From: Curtobacterium sp. MCSS17_015
Lineage (GTDB): Bacteria > Actinomycetota > Actinomycetes > Actinomycetales > Microbacteriaceae
DNA: 64,000 nucleotides
Assembly: GCF_003234265.2 (NCBI RefSeq)
Contig: NZ_CP126256.1
Coordinates: 2,542,001-2,606,000, forward strand
Direction of reading: 5' to 3'
The position numbers and the translations under genes were made by a program. This document shows positions 15,669 through 24,940 of the stretch, piece by piece. Within the stretch, counting starts at the first letter, position 1, and every line of letters starts with the position of its first letter. Below the pieces are notes generated by a model, which worked only from the letters and a program-made list of their open reading frames with translations, had not been told where the DNA came from and made no database searches.

Positions 15669-17057
15669 GTGAACCGACCTGACATCACCACGGTCGGCGA
15701 GCTCCGCGCTGCTGGGCACGTCCAGAAGTCGGTCCGCGCCGAGATCCGCGACAACCTGCTCGCCGCCCTCCGCGAGGGCCGCGACCCCTGGCCCGGCCTG
15801 CACGGGTTCGAGACCACCGTCATCCCGCAGCTCGAACGAGCGCTCATCGCCGGACACGACGTCGTCCTGCTCGGCGAGCGCGGGCAGGGCAAGACCCGAC
15901 TGCTCCGCACCCTGAACGGGCTGATGGACGAGTGGACGCCGGTCATCACCGGCTCGGAGCTCGGCGAGCACCCGTACGAGCCGATCACCACGGCGAGCAT
16001 CCGCCGTGCCGAGGACCTCGGCGACGCGCTCCCGATCTCGTGGGTGCACCGCGACGAGCGGTACGTCGAGAAGCTCGCGACGCCGGACACCTCCGTCGCG
16101 GACCTGATCGGCGACGTCGACCCGATGAAGGTGGCCGAGGGTCGCAGCCTCGGCGACCCGGAGACCATCCACTTCGGACTCATCCCCCGTGGTCACCGCG
16201 GCATCGTCGCGATCAACGAGCTGCCCGACCTGGCCGAACGCATCCAGGTCGCGATGCTCAACGTGATGGAGGAGCGCGACGTGCAGATCCGCGGCTACGT
16301 GCTGCGCCTACCGCTCGACGTGCTCATCGTGGCGAGCGCGAACCCCGAGGACTACACGAACCGTGGACGGATCATCACGCCGCTGAAGGACCGCTTCGGC
16401 GCCGAGATCCGGACCCACTACCCGATCGAGCTGGCGGACGAGATCGCGGTCATCCGACAAGAGGCGCAGTTGACCGCCGAGGTGCCGGACCCGCTCGTCG
16501 AGATCCTCGCCCGCTTCACCCGGGCCCTGCGCGAGTCCGCGGCGGTCGACCAGCGAAGCGGTGTGAGCGCTCGCTTCTCGATCGCCGGCGCCGAGACCGT
16601 CTCGGCGGCCGCCGTCCACCGCGCGGCCCGGCAGGGTGAACCCGAGGCCGTCGCCCGCCCGATCGACCTCGAGACCGCGGTCGACGTCCTCGGCGGCAAG
16701 ATCGAGTTCGAGTCGGGGGAAGAGGACCGCGCCGACGAGGTGCTCGAGCACCTCCTCCGGACCGCGACCGCCGAGACCGTCCGCTCACGCTTCCGCGGGC
16801 TCGACTTCGGCGTCCTCGTCGACGCGCTCGAGGCGGGCACCATGGTGACCACGGGCGAGCAGGTCAGTGCGCGGGACTTCCTGGCCGGCCTGCCGTCGCT
16901 CGGCGAGTCCGACCTCTACGACCAGGTGTGTGCGCGCGTGGGAGCGACGAGCGACGGCGAACGGGCCGGCGCGATCGAGCTCGCGCTCGAGGGCCTGTTC
17001 CTCGCCCGACGCATCAGCAAGGAGTCCGGCGGGGGCGAAGCAGCGTATGGGATGTGA
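15669..17057 (+). CDS. MoxR/magnesium-chelatase-type AAA+ ATPase
   Basis: 462 residues. Walker A is GERGQGKTR near residue 80; Walker B region is GIVAINELPDL; sensor-type segments VASANPEDYTNRGRIITP and LKDRFGAEIRTHYP follow, as in ChlI/MoxR proteins. GTG 15669 is preferred over GTG 15660 because TACCGT ends seven bases before it and overlaps the earlier codon. The next gene encodes a VWA protein 38 bases away, the standard MoxR-VWA chaperone pair thought to remodel or activate client complexes. The client is unknown. Confidence 0.85.
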   Translation: MNRPDITTVGELRAAGHVQKSVRAEIRDNLLAALREGRDPWPGLHGFETTVIPQLERALIAGHDVVLLGERGQGKTRLLRTLNGLMDEWTPVITGSELGEHPYEPITTASIRRAEDLGDALPISWVHRDERYVEKLATPDTSVADLIGDVDPMKVAEGRSLGDPETIHFGLIPRGHRGIVAINELPDLAERIQVAMLNVMEERDVQIRGYVLRLPLDVLIVASANPEDYTNRGRIITPLKDRFGAEIRTHYPIELADEIAVIRQEAQLTAEVPDPLVEILARFTRALRESAAVDQRSGVSARFSIAGAETVSAAAVHRAARQGEPEAVARPIDLETAVDVLGGKIEFESGEEDRADEVLEHLLRTATAETVRSRFRGLDFGVLVDALEAGTMVTTGEQVSARDFLAGLPSLGESDLYDQVCARVGATSDGERAGAIELALEGLFLARRISKESGGGEAAYGM

Positions 17058-17095
17058 CGCGGTCCGCACCGACGCCGATGCCCGCGGGGTGACCC

Positions 17096-19141
17096 GTGGC
17101 TAGTCGGCCGAACCGGCGGCTGAGCCGCGACAGCCGGTACGGCAGGTACGAGGGCGGCCCGGACCCGCTCGCCCCGCCCGTCGACCTGGCCGAGGCGCTC
17201 GACGCCATCGGCCAGGACGTGATGGCCGGCACCTCGCCCGAGCGGGCCATGCGGGAGTTCCTCCGCCGCGGCGGGCGCTCGCAGCGCGGACTCGACGACC
17301 TCGCCCGGCTCGTCGCCGAGAAGCGCCGCGAGCTGACGAGCAGGAACAACCTCGACGGCACCCTGCAGGAGATCAAGCAGCTCCTCGACGAGGCCGTGCT
17401 GGCCGAACGCGGGCAGCTCGCGCGCGACACGGCGATGGACGACGGCGACCGGGCACTGGCCGAACTGCAGCTCGACAGCCTGCCCGCATCGCCCGCCGCC
17501 GCGGTCAGCGAGCTGAACGGCTACGACTGGACGAGTCCGACGGCCCGCCAGAAGTACGAGCAGATCAAGGACCTGCTCGGCCGCGAGATGCTCGACCAGC
17601 GCTTCGCGGGCATGAAGCAGGCGCTCGAGAACGCAACCGACGAGGACCGGGCCGCGGTCGCGCAGATGATGCAGGACCTCAACGAGCTCCTCGACGCCCA
17701 CCGCCGGGGCGAGGACACACAGGAGCAGTTCGACGAGTTCATGCGGCAGCACGGTGACCAGTTCCCGAGCAACCCGCAGAACGTCGACGAGCTCCTCGAC
17801 GACCTCGCCGCCCGGGCCGCCGCGGCCCAGCGGATGCGGAACTCGATGACGCAGGACCAGCGCGACGAACTCGACGCCCTGGCCGAGCAGGCGTTCGGCT
17901 CCCCCGCGCTGATGGGCGCGCTGTCCCAGCTGGACGAGGCCCTCCGCGCGCTCCGCCCCGGCCAGGACTGGGGCGGCTCCGAGGGCATGGACGGCGAGCA
18001 GGGGCTCGGCCTCGGCGACGGCACCGGGGTCTTCCAGGACATCGCCGACCTTGACGCCCTGGCCGACCAGCTCGCCCAGGTCGGCCCCGGCTCCGAGCTC
18101 GACGACCTGGACCTCGATGCCCTGGCGCAGCAGCTCGGTGACCAGGCCGCCGTCGACGCCCGGACCCTGCAGCAGCTCGAGAAGGCGCTGCGGAACTCGG
18201 GCGCGATGCAGCGCGGCACCGACGGGCAGCTCCGGCTGACCCCGAAGGCGATGCGGCAGCTCGGCAAGAGCCTGCTCAAGGACGTCGCCGAGCGGATGTC
18301 CGGTCGGCAGGGTGCGCGTGACCTCCGCCGTGCCGGTGCCGCGGGCGACCGCTCGGGCTCGACCCGTCCGTGGGAGTTCGGCGACACCGAGCCGTGGGAC
18401 GTCACCCGCTCGATCACGAACGCGCTCACGAGGACGGCGGGCGACGCCACGCGGACCGGTGCCGCTGTCCGCCTGCAGATCGAGGACGTCGAGGTGCAGG
18501 AGACCGAGGCCCGGACCCAGGCCGCGGTCGCATTGCTCGTCGACACCTCGTTCTCGATGGCGATGGAGGACCGGTGGGTCCCGATGAAGCGGACCGCCCT
18601 GGCCCTGCACACGCTCATCTCCACGAGGTTCCGCGGCGACGACCTGCAGCTGATCGCGTTCGGTCGTGAGGCCGAGGTGATGGACGTCGAGCAGCTCGTC
18701 GGCCTGGACGCCATGTGGGACAAGGGCACGAACCTGCACCACGCCCTGCTGCTGGCGAACCGGCACTTCCGCAAGCACCCGAACGCACAGCCGGTGCTGC
18801 TCATCGTCACCGACGGCGAGCCGACGTCGCACCTCGAACCCGACGGGCAGGTGTTCTTCAGCTACCCGCCCGACCCCGTCACGATCGCGCTGAGCGTGCG
18901 GGAGCTCGAGAACGCCCACCGGCTCGGCGCGAAGACGACGTTCTTCCGACTGGGCGACGACCCGGGGCTCGCGCGCTTCGTGGCCGGCATGGCCCGGCGG
19001 GTCGAGGGGACGGTCACCGCACCGGAGAACGAGGACCTCGGCGTCGCGGTGGTCGGGTCGTACCTCGGCGCCCGACGCGGGTCGGGGTCGGCCTTCGGCG
19101 ACGACGGCCCGTGGGGCAGCGCCTTCGGCCGCTTCGACTGA
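17096..19141 (+). CDS. VWA-domain protein, partner of the MoxR-type ATPase
   Basis: 681 residues. Residues about 30-440 are acidic, helix-rich and Gln/Leu-rich, unlike a catalytic domain. The C-terminal ~230 residues form a von Willebrand A domain with a MIDAS site: DTSFSMAM, then KGTNLHHAL, then IVTDGEPTSH. The protein is cytoplasmic. Start GTG 17096, 38 bases after the ATPase stop. With the ATPase it forms the kind of ATPase/metal-binding adapter pair known from cobalt chelatase (CobS/CobT) and RavA-ViaA. It ends just before a strong hairpin (19154-19189). Confidence 0.85.
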   Translation: MASRPNRRLSRDSRYGRYEGGPDPLAPPVDLAEALDAIGQDVMAGTSPERAMREFLRRGGRSQRGLDDLARLVAEKRRELTSRNNLDGTLQEIKQLLDEAVLAERGQLARDTAMDDGDRALAELQLDSLPASPAAAVSELNGYDWTSPTARQKYEQIKDLLGREMLDQRFAGMKQALENATDEDRAAVAQMMQDLNELLDAHRRGEDTQEQFDEFMRQHGDQFPSNPQNVDELLDDLAARAAAAQRMRNSMTQDQRDELDALAEQAFGSPALMGALSQLDEALRALRPGQDWGGSEGMDGEQGLGLGDGTGVFQDIADLDALADQLAQVGPGSELDDLDLDALAQQLGDQAAVDARTLQQLEKALRNSGAMQRGTDGQLRLTPKAMRQLGKSLLKDVAERMSGRQGARDLRRAGAAGDRSGSTRPWEFGDTEPWDVTRSITNALTRTAGDATRTGAAVRLQIEDVEVQETEARTQAAVALLVDTSFSMAMEDRWVPMKRTALALHTLISTRFRGDDLQLIAFGREAEVMDVEQLVGLDAMWDKGTNLHHALLLANRHFRKHPNAQPVLLIVTDGEPTSHLEPDGQVFFSYPPDPVTIALSVRELENAHRLGAKTTFFRLGDDPGLARFVAGMARRVEGTVTAPENEDLGVAVVGSYLGARRGSGSAFGDDGPWGSAFGRFD

Positions 19142-19153
19142 GCCCGGACCGGA

Positions 19154-19189
19154 CGGGAGGCGCGGGGCGGGCTCGGCCCGCGCCTCCCG
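19154..19189. terminator. Terminator between convergent VWA and SCO1664-type genes
   Basis: 13-bp stem CGGGAGGCGCGGG with its complement, 10-nt loop, in the gap between two convergent genes. Confidence 0.75.
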
Positions 19190-19241
19190 TCGGTCACGAC
19201 GTCGGCGTCAGCAGACGGGCGGGGTCAGCAGACGGGCGGCC

Positions 19242-20078
19242 TCAGAAGACGGGCCAGGGCACGGCGGGGCCGTGGCCGTCCGGCGGCGGGAACGACCGGA
19301 CCGCGGCGAGCGCGGCGCAGCGCCCGCGGAGGGCCGACAGCTCGTCGTCGCTGAGGTGCTCGCGGAGCGACGCGCCGAGCGGACCGCGGAGTGCCTCGGA
19401 CAGACGCTGCAGCCCGTCGACCTCGTCGTCGGTGAGGCGCTCGCCGATCCAGCCCCACAGCACGGTGCGCAGCTTGTGCTCGACGTGGAAGGTCAGGCCG
19501 TGGTCCACGCCGAACCGGTGCCCGTCGGGCATCGCCAGCACGTGACCGCCCTTCCGGTCCGCGTTGTTCGTGACGACGTCGAAGACCGCCATCCGACGGA
19601 GCGCGGCGGAGTCCTCGTGCACCAGGGTGACCGCCTGGTCGTTCTCGTCCACGGCGTCGAGCACCTCGCGCACGGTCCCCGCCGCGACGGCCGCTGCGGC
19701 CTCCTCGCTCGGGAGCAGGTCGACGGCGTCCTGGGCGCGGTCGATGTCCTGCCAGCGCTGGATCATGCCGGGGCCGAACGGGCCGTCACCGAGCCAGGTC
19801 TGCGGCACGACGTCCCAGCCGAGCGTCTCGGAGACGAGGTAGGCGGCGACCTCACGGCCAGCGAGTGTGCCGTCCGGGAAGTCCCACAGCGGCTTCTCAC
19901 CCTCGATCGGCTTGTAGACCACGTTCTCACCGTCGAGGCGGGCGACGAAGGTGGCGTTCGAGGCCTCGCGGATGCGTCCGGTGATGCGGAGCTCGCCCGG
20001 CGCGCTCGGCACCGAGGCGCTGGCGGCGTCGAGTCCGGTGAAACCGTCGCCCTCGCCGCTGTCGCGCTGGACGGTCAT
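19242..20078 (-). CDS. SCO1664-family protein (phosphatidylinositol-kinase-like fold)
   Basis: 278 residues. SCO1664-family landmarks: EASNATFVARLDGENVVYKPIEGEKPLWDFPDGTLAGRE split over the first 90 residues, ETLGWDVVP, GPFGPGMIQRW, and VFDVVTNNADRKGGH with GVDHGLTFH, the last two being PI3/4-kinase-like catalytic and metal-binding segments (D-x4-N, D-H-G). Biochemical role is unknown. It overlaps the DUF3090 gene by four bases and belongs to the conserved actinobacterial trio phosphomutase-DUF3090-SCO1664; in Streptomyces this group sits beside mshC, which is not seen here. Confidence 0.9.
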   Translation of the reverse strand: MTVQRDSGEGDGFTGLDAASASVPSAPGELRITGRIREASNATFVARLDGENVVYKPIEGEKPLWDFPDGTLAGREVAAYLVSETLGWDVVPQTWLGDGPFGPGMIQRWQDIDRAQDAVDLLPSEEAAAAVAAGTVREVLDAVDENDQAVTLVHEDSAALRRMAVFDVVTNNADRKGGHVLAMPDGHRFGVDHGLTFHVEHKLRTVLWGWIGERLTDDEVDGLQRLSEALRGPLGASLREHLSDDELSALRGRCAALAAVRSFPPPDGHGPAVPWPVF

Positions 20079-20608
20079 CCGAGTTCGGGCGGGTTCGGTC
20101 GGCCCGCGGCGACGATCTCCCGCGTCCGCTCGACGAAGGCCCGTGCGGTCCCGACCGGGATCTTGACCTGCAGCAGTTCGCTGGGCTCGGGCAGTTCCAC
20201 GACCGCTTCGACCTCGTCGCCGTCGCCCGTCGACTCGGCGAAGACCTCGACGTCCTCGTCGATCGGGTACGCCTCGATGACCACCTGCGCGGTGGCCGGG
20301 TCGAAGCCGAGGCTCAGGGCGCCGGCACGGAACTCGGGCTCGACCGGCTGGTCGAGCGGGTCACCGTCGCGCAGTTCGGACGGCGCGGCGTCGGGGACGC
20401 TGAACCGGTTGTCCTCCACCGTGGCGACCTCGTCGAGGAGTTCGTCGATCTTGTCGGCGAGGACGGCCGACTGTTCCTTCTCGATCGCGACGCTGACCAC
20501 GCGGCGGCCGTCACGGGCCTGGATGTAGAACGACCGCTCGCCCGGGCGTCCGATCGTGCCGACGACGAGTCTGTCCGGCCAGTCGAAGCCGTGGACGATG
20601 GGGGGCAT
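20075..20608 (-). CDS. DUF3090-family protein
   Basis: 177 residues, full length. MPPIVHGFDWPDRLVVGTIG, then GERSFYIQARDG and SVAIEKEQSAVLADKIDELL are family landmarks; the C-terminus has FVERTREIVAAGRPNPP, probably a zinc- or ligand-binding tail in other members. Function unknown. ATG 20608 is leaderless (TACAAT six bases upstream). It overlaps the SCO1664-type gene by four bases, so it is translationally coupled. Confidence 0.9.
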   Translation of the reverse strand: MPPIVHGFDWPDRLVVGTIGRPGERSFYIQARDGRRVVSVAIEKEQSAVLADKIDELLDEVATVEDNRFSVPDAAPSELRDGDPLDQPVEPEFRAGALSLGFDPATAQVVIEAYPIDEDVEVFAESTGDGDEVEAVVELPEPSELLQVKIPVGTARAFVERTREIVAAGRPNPPELG

Positions 20609-20641
20609 ACCCGCATTGTAGGAGCGACCGCCTCCGTCCGT

Positions 20642-21370
20642 TCAGGGAGAGGCGGCCCCCGGCCGGGTCGGCTCGTCGGGGGCGTCGTGACCGGCACCGC
20701 CGCCGACGGTCGCGTCGCCCGTCGGGGCCGCTGCCCGCGCCAACCAGGACAGGTCGCCGGACTCGGTGTTCGTCGCGACGACCTCCGGCCGGTGCTCGCC
20801 GTAGCGGACGATCGACACCGAGGCCGGACCGACGGCGATCCGCTGGAACAGGTCCAGGTGCATGCCGAGCGCGTCCGCGAGGACGGACTTGATGATGTCG
20901 CCGTGGCTCACCGCGACCCACACCGCGTCGGCACCGTGCTCGGCCTCGATCTGCGCGTCGAGGCGCCGGACCGCGGCCACCGCCCGGGACTGCATGGTCT
21001 GCATGGACTCGCCGCCGGGGAACACCACGGCGCTCGGGTTCGCCTGCACCACACGCCAGAGCGGCTCCGTCGCGAGGTCGCTGATCTTCCGGTTCTGCCA
21101 CTGGCCGTAGTCGGCCTCGATGATCCCCCGCTCGACGAGCTGCTGCGGTTCGCCCGGCTGGAACGCCGTGATCGCGCGGGCGGTCTGCCGGCACCGTTCC
21201 AACGGGCTGGACACGACGGCGGCGAGGGGCACCGCGGCGATCCGCTCCGCCGTGGCGGCAGCCTGTCGCTTGCCGACGGAGTCGAGGGCCACGCCGGCCG
21301 TCCGACCCGCGAGGAGTCCGGTCGCGTTCGCGGTGGTGCGCCCGTGCCGGACGAGGAGGACGGTCGCCAT
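20642..21370 (-). CDS. MSMEG_4193-type histidine phosphatase/phosphomutase-like protein
   Basis: 242 residues. Histidine phosphatase superfamily: LLVRHGRTTAN with the catalytic His near residue 9, SSPLERCRQTA, the acid EADYGQW, and VSHGDIIKS with the second His. Start ATG 21370 is leaderless (TAGGAT seven bases upstream). First gene of the trio with DUF3090 and SCO1664-type genes, 33 bases apart from the former. The substrate is not known. The C-terminal ~25 residues are low-complexity Gly/Ala/Pro. Confidence 0.9.
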   Translation of the reverse strand: MATVLLVRHGRTTANATGLLAGRTAGVALDSVGKRQAAATAERIAAVPLAAVVSSPLERCRQTARAITAFQPGEPQQLVERGIIEADYGQWQNRKISDLATEPLWRVVQANPSAVVFPGGESMQTMQSRAVAAVRRLDAQIEAEHGADAVWVAVSHGDIIKSVLADALGMHLDLFQRIAVGPASVSIVRYGEHRPEVVATNTESGDLSWLARAAAPTGDATVGGGAGHDAPDEPTRPGAASP

Positions 21371-21453
21371 GCCGACGATCCTAGGCGCGGGCGTCGGTGC
21401 GAACAGCGGACACGTTCCGTGCACGCCGCCTGCGGACCAGCGAGAATCGATCC

Positions 21454-21882
21454 GTGCTGGTCTCCATCGTCTACATGAGCGTCGCGACGCACGAGTTCGG
21501 TGATGACGAGCTCACCGAGATGCTCGCCGCCGCTCGGCTGCGCAACGAGGCGCTCGGCGTCTCGGGACTGCTCGTCGTCAAGGGCGGCCGGTTCATGCAG
21601 TTGCTCGAGGGCCCGGCCTGGAGCGTCGACGACCGGTTCGCCGCGATCGAGCGGGATCCGCGGCACCACAGCATCCGCTCGCTCATCCGAGAGGACATCG
21701 AGCACCGCCGGTTCGACGGCTGGTCGATGGCGTACCGGGGCCTGGACGACGCCGACATCGCGGCGGAGGAGGGCTTCAGTCCGTTCCTGTCCGGCACGCT
21801 CGAGTTCGCCCCGTCCTTCGACCGGACGAGCGCCGCGTGGCTGCTGAAGTGGTTCCGCGACCGGGACCTCGTCGAGGACTGA
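21454..21882 (+). CDS. BLUF-domain blue-light sensor protein
   Basis: 142 residues, a single BLUF domain. Flavin-network residues are present: Y7 in SIVYMS, N31 in RNEALGVSGLL, Q49 in RFMQLLEGP, and W90/M92 in GWSMAY. Start GTG 21454 is chosen because GAGAAT lies six bases upstream (leaderless) and the BLUF fold begins at VSIVYMS. No output domain, so it acts through a partner. It is divergent from the phosphomutase gene. Partner unknown; the adjacent AI-2E-type permease follows on the same strand after 109 bases. Confidence 0.9.
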   Translation: MLVSIVYMSVATHEFGDDELTEMLAAARLRNEALGVSGLLVVKGGRFMQLLEGPAWSVDDRFAAIERDPRHHSIRSLIREDIEHRRFDGWSMAYRGLDDADIAAEEGFSPFLSGTLEFAPSFDRTSAAWLLKWFRDRDLVED

Positions 21883-21991
21883 ACGACTGCCCCGTCGGGG
21901 TGTCCGCCACGGGCCGGCCCGGTCGCCGCGTCGTCCACCGCAGCGCACTCCACCGCGGCGCGCTCACCGATCTGTCTGTACGGTCGGCGAC

Positions 21992-23257
21992 ATGCCGTTC
22001 TTCCGCTCCACTCCAGCCCCGCCCGCGACTCCGCCGACGGAGCCGTCGCCCGGCGTGCGGGCCGTGTGGTCCGACTCGTTCGGCAGACTCGCGACCCGGT
22101 GCCTGCAGGTCATCATCATCCTGGTCATCGTCGCGGGCATCGTCTACGCCAGCCAGGTCCTCAGCGTCGTCACGATCCCTGTGCTCCTGGCGCTCATCAT
22201 CGCCTCGGCCATGCACCCGGTGGTGTCCTGGCTCCGCCGACACGGTTTCCCGTCGGTCTTCGCGACGCTGACGGTGCTCCTCGGGGTGCTCGTCGTCCTC
22301 GGGCTCCTCGGGTACCTGATCGTCGTCGCCGTCGAGAACCAGTGGTCGAGCCTGCAGAAGTCCGCCGTGCAGGGGTTCCAGCAGCTGCAGGACTTCAGCA
22401 CGACGCTGCCGTTCGCCGTCTCCGACAGCCAGGTCGACGACGCGGTGCAGACGGCCACCGACTTCGTCACGAGCGCGCAGTTCGGCTCGGGCGCCCTCGC
22501 CGGTGCCTCGGCCACCGCGAACTTCCTCACCGGCCTGGTGCTGATGATCGTGGTGCTGTTCTTCTTCCTCAAGGACGGCCCCCGCATCTGGGAGTTCCTG
22601 CTCCGTCCCTTCACCGGCGCCTCCTACACCCGCGCCCGCCGCGTCGGTGACCGCGTCGTGTCGACCCTGGGCGGCTACGTCCGCGGCACCGCCACCGTCG
22701 CCGCGGTGGACGCGATCGGCATCGGCGTCGGCATCGCCATCGTCGGCGTCCCCCTCGCCCTCCCGCTCGCGGTCATCGTCTTCATCACGGCCTTCATCCC
22801 GATCGTCGGCGCCACCGCGGCGGGCATCCTGGCCGCACTGGTCGCACTCGTCGCGCTCGGCCCGGTCCAGGCGCTGTTCGTGGTCGGCATCGTCGTGGTC
22901 GTCAACCAGCTCGAGGGCAACTTCCTCCAGCCGGTGCTCATGGGCAAGACGCTCCGCCTGCACGGCCTGGTCATCCTGATCGGCCTGACCGCCGGCACCG
23001 TCCTCGCCGGCATCACCGGCGCGATCATCTCGGTGCCGCTCCTGGCCGCAGCCTGGGGCGCTGTGAAAGTCTGGGACGGCCCGGACCTGGCCGCCGAGCC
23101 GTGGCGCCAGAAGCGCTCCGAGGACGTCGAGGACCACGAGCGTGCGAACAAGCGCGCCAAGCGGCGCGAGAAGGCACAGAAGGCGCGCGCCGAGCGCCGC
23201 GAGAAGGCCGAGAAGGCCCGCGCGAAGCAGGCCGCCAAGGCCGCCAAGGCCGGCTGA
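21992..23257 (+). CDS. AI-2E/TerC-unrelated permease family (PF01594-type) transporter
   Basis: 421 residues, about eight membrane segments. Family landmarks: IPVLLALIIASAMHPVVSWL, FFLKDGPRIW, GYVRGTATVAAVDAIGIGVG, FIPIVGATAAG and NQLEGNFLQPVLMGKTLRLH. Members export AI-2 or act as Na+/H+ antiporters; the substrate is not predictable. The C-terminal ~60 residues are a highly charged Lys/Arg/Ala helix. ATG 21992 is leaderless (TACGGT seven bases upstream). Confidence 0.9.
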   Translation: MPFFRSTPAPPATPPTEPSPGVRAVWSDSFGRLATRCLQVIIILVIVAGIVYASQVLSVVTIPVLLALIIASAMHPVVSWLRRHGFPSVFATLTVLLGVLVVLGLLGYLIVVAVENQWSSLQKSAVQGFQQLQDFSTTLPFAVSDSQVDDAVQTATDFVTSAQFGSGALAGASATANFLTGLVLMIVVLFFFLKDGPRIWEFLLRPFTGASYTRARRVGDRVVSTLGGYVRGTATVAAVDAIGIGVGIAIVGVPLALPLAVIVFITAFIPIVGATAAGILAALVALVALGPVQALFVVGIVVVVNQLEGNFLQPVLMGKTLRLHGLVILIGLTAGTVLAGITGAIISVPLLAAAWGAVKVWDGPDLAAEPWRQKRSEDVEDHERANKRAKRREKAQKARAERREKAEKARAKQAAKAAKAG

Positions 23258-23278
23258 CGCCGCCACCGGACCCGGACA

Positions 23279-23318
23279 GGAGGCCCGGACCAGCCCACCG
23301 GGGCCGGTCCGGGCCTCC
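23279..23318. terminator. Bidirectional terminator between AI-2E-type and TetR genes
   Basis: 13-bp stem GGAGGCCCGGACC with its complement, 14-nt loop, between convergent genes. Confidence 0.8.
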
Positions 23319-23355
23319 CGTGGTTCCGGCCGGCGGCGTGACCGCGCCGAGTGCG

Positions 23356-24003
23356 TCAGGCGGGCGGGCAGGCGAACGCGCGGTCGACGACGGCCAGCAG
23401 CCGGACGCGGTGTGCCGGGGCCACGCAGGCGTGCGTGAGCACGCGCCACATCGTCCCGACCGCCGGGAGCAGGTCCGCCCGAGCGGCACGCACGTCCGAG
23501 ACGAGCTGCACGCCGGTGAACCACGGCACGACGGTGGCTCCGAGCGCTTCCGCGCTGACGGTCGAGTCGACCTCGCCCGCGGCCACGGCGAGCCGGAAGA
23601 CGTCCACCACGCTCGCGATCCACTGGTCGTAGAAGGCCGAGGTCGCCCCGGAGAAGACGCGGTTCTCGAGGGAGAGGCGGATGCCCGCGCGCACGACGGG
23701 GTCCTCGAGCAGGAGCCCGGCGATCGTCCGCGACGCGACGACCAGTCCACCGAGCGGCGACGGGTCGGCGAACGTGACGGCGGCGAAGGTCCGGGCGTTC
23801 TGCTCGTCGATCACCCCGAGCGCGATCGCCTGCTTCGTGCGGAAGTGGAAGTGGATCGCGCCCTGGCTGACCCCGGCCGCCTTGGCGATCCCGGCGATGC
23901 TCGCTGCTCCGAACCCCTGCCGGTCGAACTCGACGGCCGCCGCGTCGAGGATCGCGGTGCGGCGGTCCGTCCCGCGTCCCGGCACGGGTGTCGGCATCGT
24001 CAT
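23356..24003 (-). CDS. TetR-family regulator, ScbR/gamma-butyrolactone-receptor-like
   Basis: 215 residues. The N-terminal helix-turn-helix IAGIAKAAGVSQGAIHFHFRTKQAIA resembles the ScbR/BarA subgroup, where HFHF is characteristic. The C-terminal ligand domain is divergent. Two ATG codons (24003 and 23997) are in frame; GGGGG lies upstream of the first. No obvious target gene is adjacent except the convergent permease and the upstream HTH gene. Ligand unknown. Confidence 0.8.
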   Translation of the reverse strand: MTMPTPVPGRGTDRRTAILDAAAVEFDRQGFGAASIAGIAKAAGVSQGAIHFHFRTKQAIALGVIDEQNARTFAAVTFADPSPLGGLVVASRTIAGLLLEDPVVRAGIRLSLENRVFSGATSAFYDQWIASVVDVFRLAVAAGEVDSTVSAEALGATVVPWFTGVQLVSDVRAARADLLPAVGTMWRVLTHACVAPAHRVRLLAVVDRAFACPPA

Positions 24004-24094
24004 CGTCTTCGTTCCCCCGTGGTCCCTGGTGCTGGGCGTGGACAGAACGACCGGTGCACGCCGACGACAACGCTACCGCGGAAGCGAAGAGTCC

Positions 24095-24940
24095 TCACGC
24101 CCCCGAGCGGGTGCCGCCCACGAGCGACGCGAGCAGCCCGAGCCGCTCGGCGCTCTCGCTCCCCGCGTCGGCGTAGTAGAGCACGAGCACCATTCCGTCG
24201 ACGGGCAGCTTGTCGCGGTGCAGGTGCAGCTGCCCGACGACCGGGTGGTCGACCGTGATCGAACCGCCCTCGAGCGCCCGGACGTCCTGCCGCGCCCACA
24301 GCTGTCGGAACCTCCCACTGGCGAGCGACAGCTCCCCCACGAGTTCGACGACCCGCTGGTCCTGCACGTCGTCCGCGACCGACCGCCGGAACGCCCCGAT
24401 GAACTGGGCGACCGCACGGTCCCAGTCGCGGTGGAACGCCCGCTCCTCCGGGTCGAGCAGCAGTGATCGCAGGCGGTTCTCACCGACCCGCAGCCGGGGC
24501 GAGAACGCGGTCGCCAGGTCGTTCGTCGCGAGGACGTCGAACGCGCGACCCTCGATGAACGCGGGGACGTCGAGCGCCGCGAGGAGCGCGTGCAGCCGGG
24601 CCGGGACGCGTTCAGCGCTCCGGCGGGGTCGACTTCGCCGGGCGGGCTCGGCGAGGTCCCGGAGGTGCGCCTGTTCGACGTCGTCGAGCCCCAGCACGCG
24701 GGCGAGTGCGTCGAGGACCTGCGGTGACGGGTGGGTGTCCCGACCCCGCTCGAGTCGGAGGTAGTAGTCGGTGCTGACGCCGGCGAGCATCGCGACCTCC
24801 TCACGACGGAGGCCCGGCACGCGTCGGACACCACCGGCCGGGATGCCGACCTGCTCCGGCGTCACGAGTCCCCGTCGTGCCTGCAGGTACGCGCCGAGCA
24901 GGTTGGTCGGGACGTCGGTCGGGCCTCCGCCTGTGGTCAC
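24095..24940 (-). CDS. MmyB-like helix-turn-helix regulator
   Basis: 281 residues. N-terminal XRE-type helix-turn-helix: VRRVPGLRREEVAMLAGVS, TDYYLRLERGRDTHPS, then the MmyB-like ligand domain (DVLATNDLATAFSP, GENRLRSLLLDPEERAFHRDW, HPVVGQLHLHRDKLP). In Streptomyces-type pairs such regulators control an adjacent SDR. The start GTG 24940 overlaps the SDR stop as GTGA, so the two are coupled; the longer upstream frame is not needed. Confidence 0.88.
   Translation of the reverse strand: MTTGGGPTDVPTNLLGAYLQARRGLVTPEQVGIPAGGVRRVPGLRREEVAMLAGVSTDYYLRLERGRDTHPSPQVLDALARVLGLDDVEQAHLRDLAEPARRSRPRRSAERVPARLHALLAALDVPAFIEGRAFDVLATNDLATAFSPRLRVGENRLRSLLLDPEERAFHRDWDRAVAQFIGAFRRSVADDVQDQRVVELVGELSLASGRFRQLWARQDVRALEGGSITVDHPVVGQLHLHRDKLPVDGMVLVLYYADAGSESAERLGLLASLVGGTRSGA

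Noticed and set aside
14117..16183. Minus-strand open frame continuing upstream of the MFS gene
   Set aside because: It is the antisense frame of the MetE-like and ATPase genes; the MFS protein starts at ATG 14116 with a good ribosome-binding site.
16916..18919. 667-codon minus-strand frame opposite the VWA gene
   Set aside because: Low-complexity Val/Leu/Arg/Gly sequence typical of antisense frames in high-GC DNA.
21776..24070. 764-codon minus-strand frame across BLUF, AI-2E and TetR genes
   Set aside because: Composition (Asp/Arg/His/Gly runs) and position show it is a shadow of three well-supported genes.
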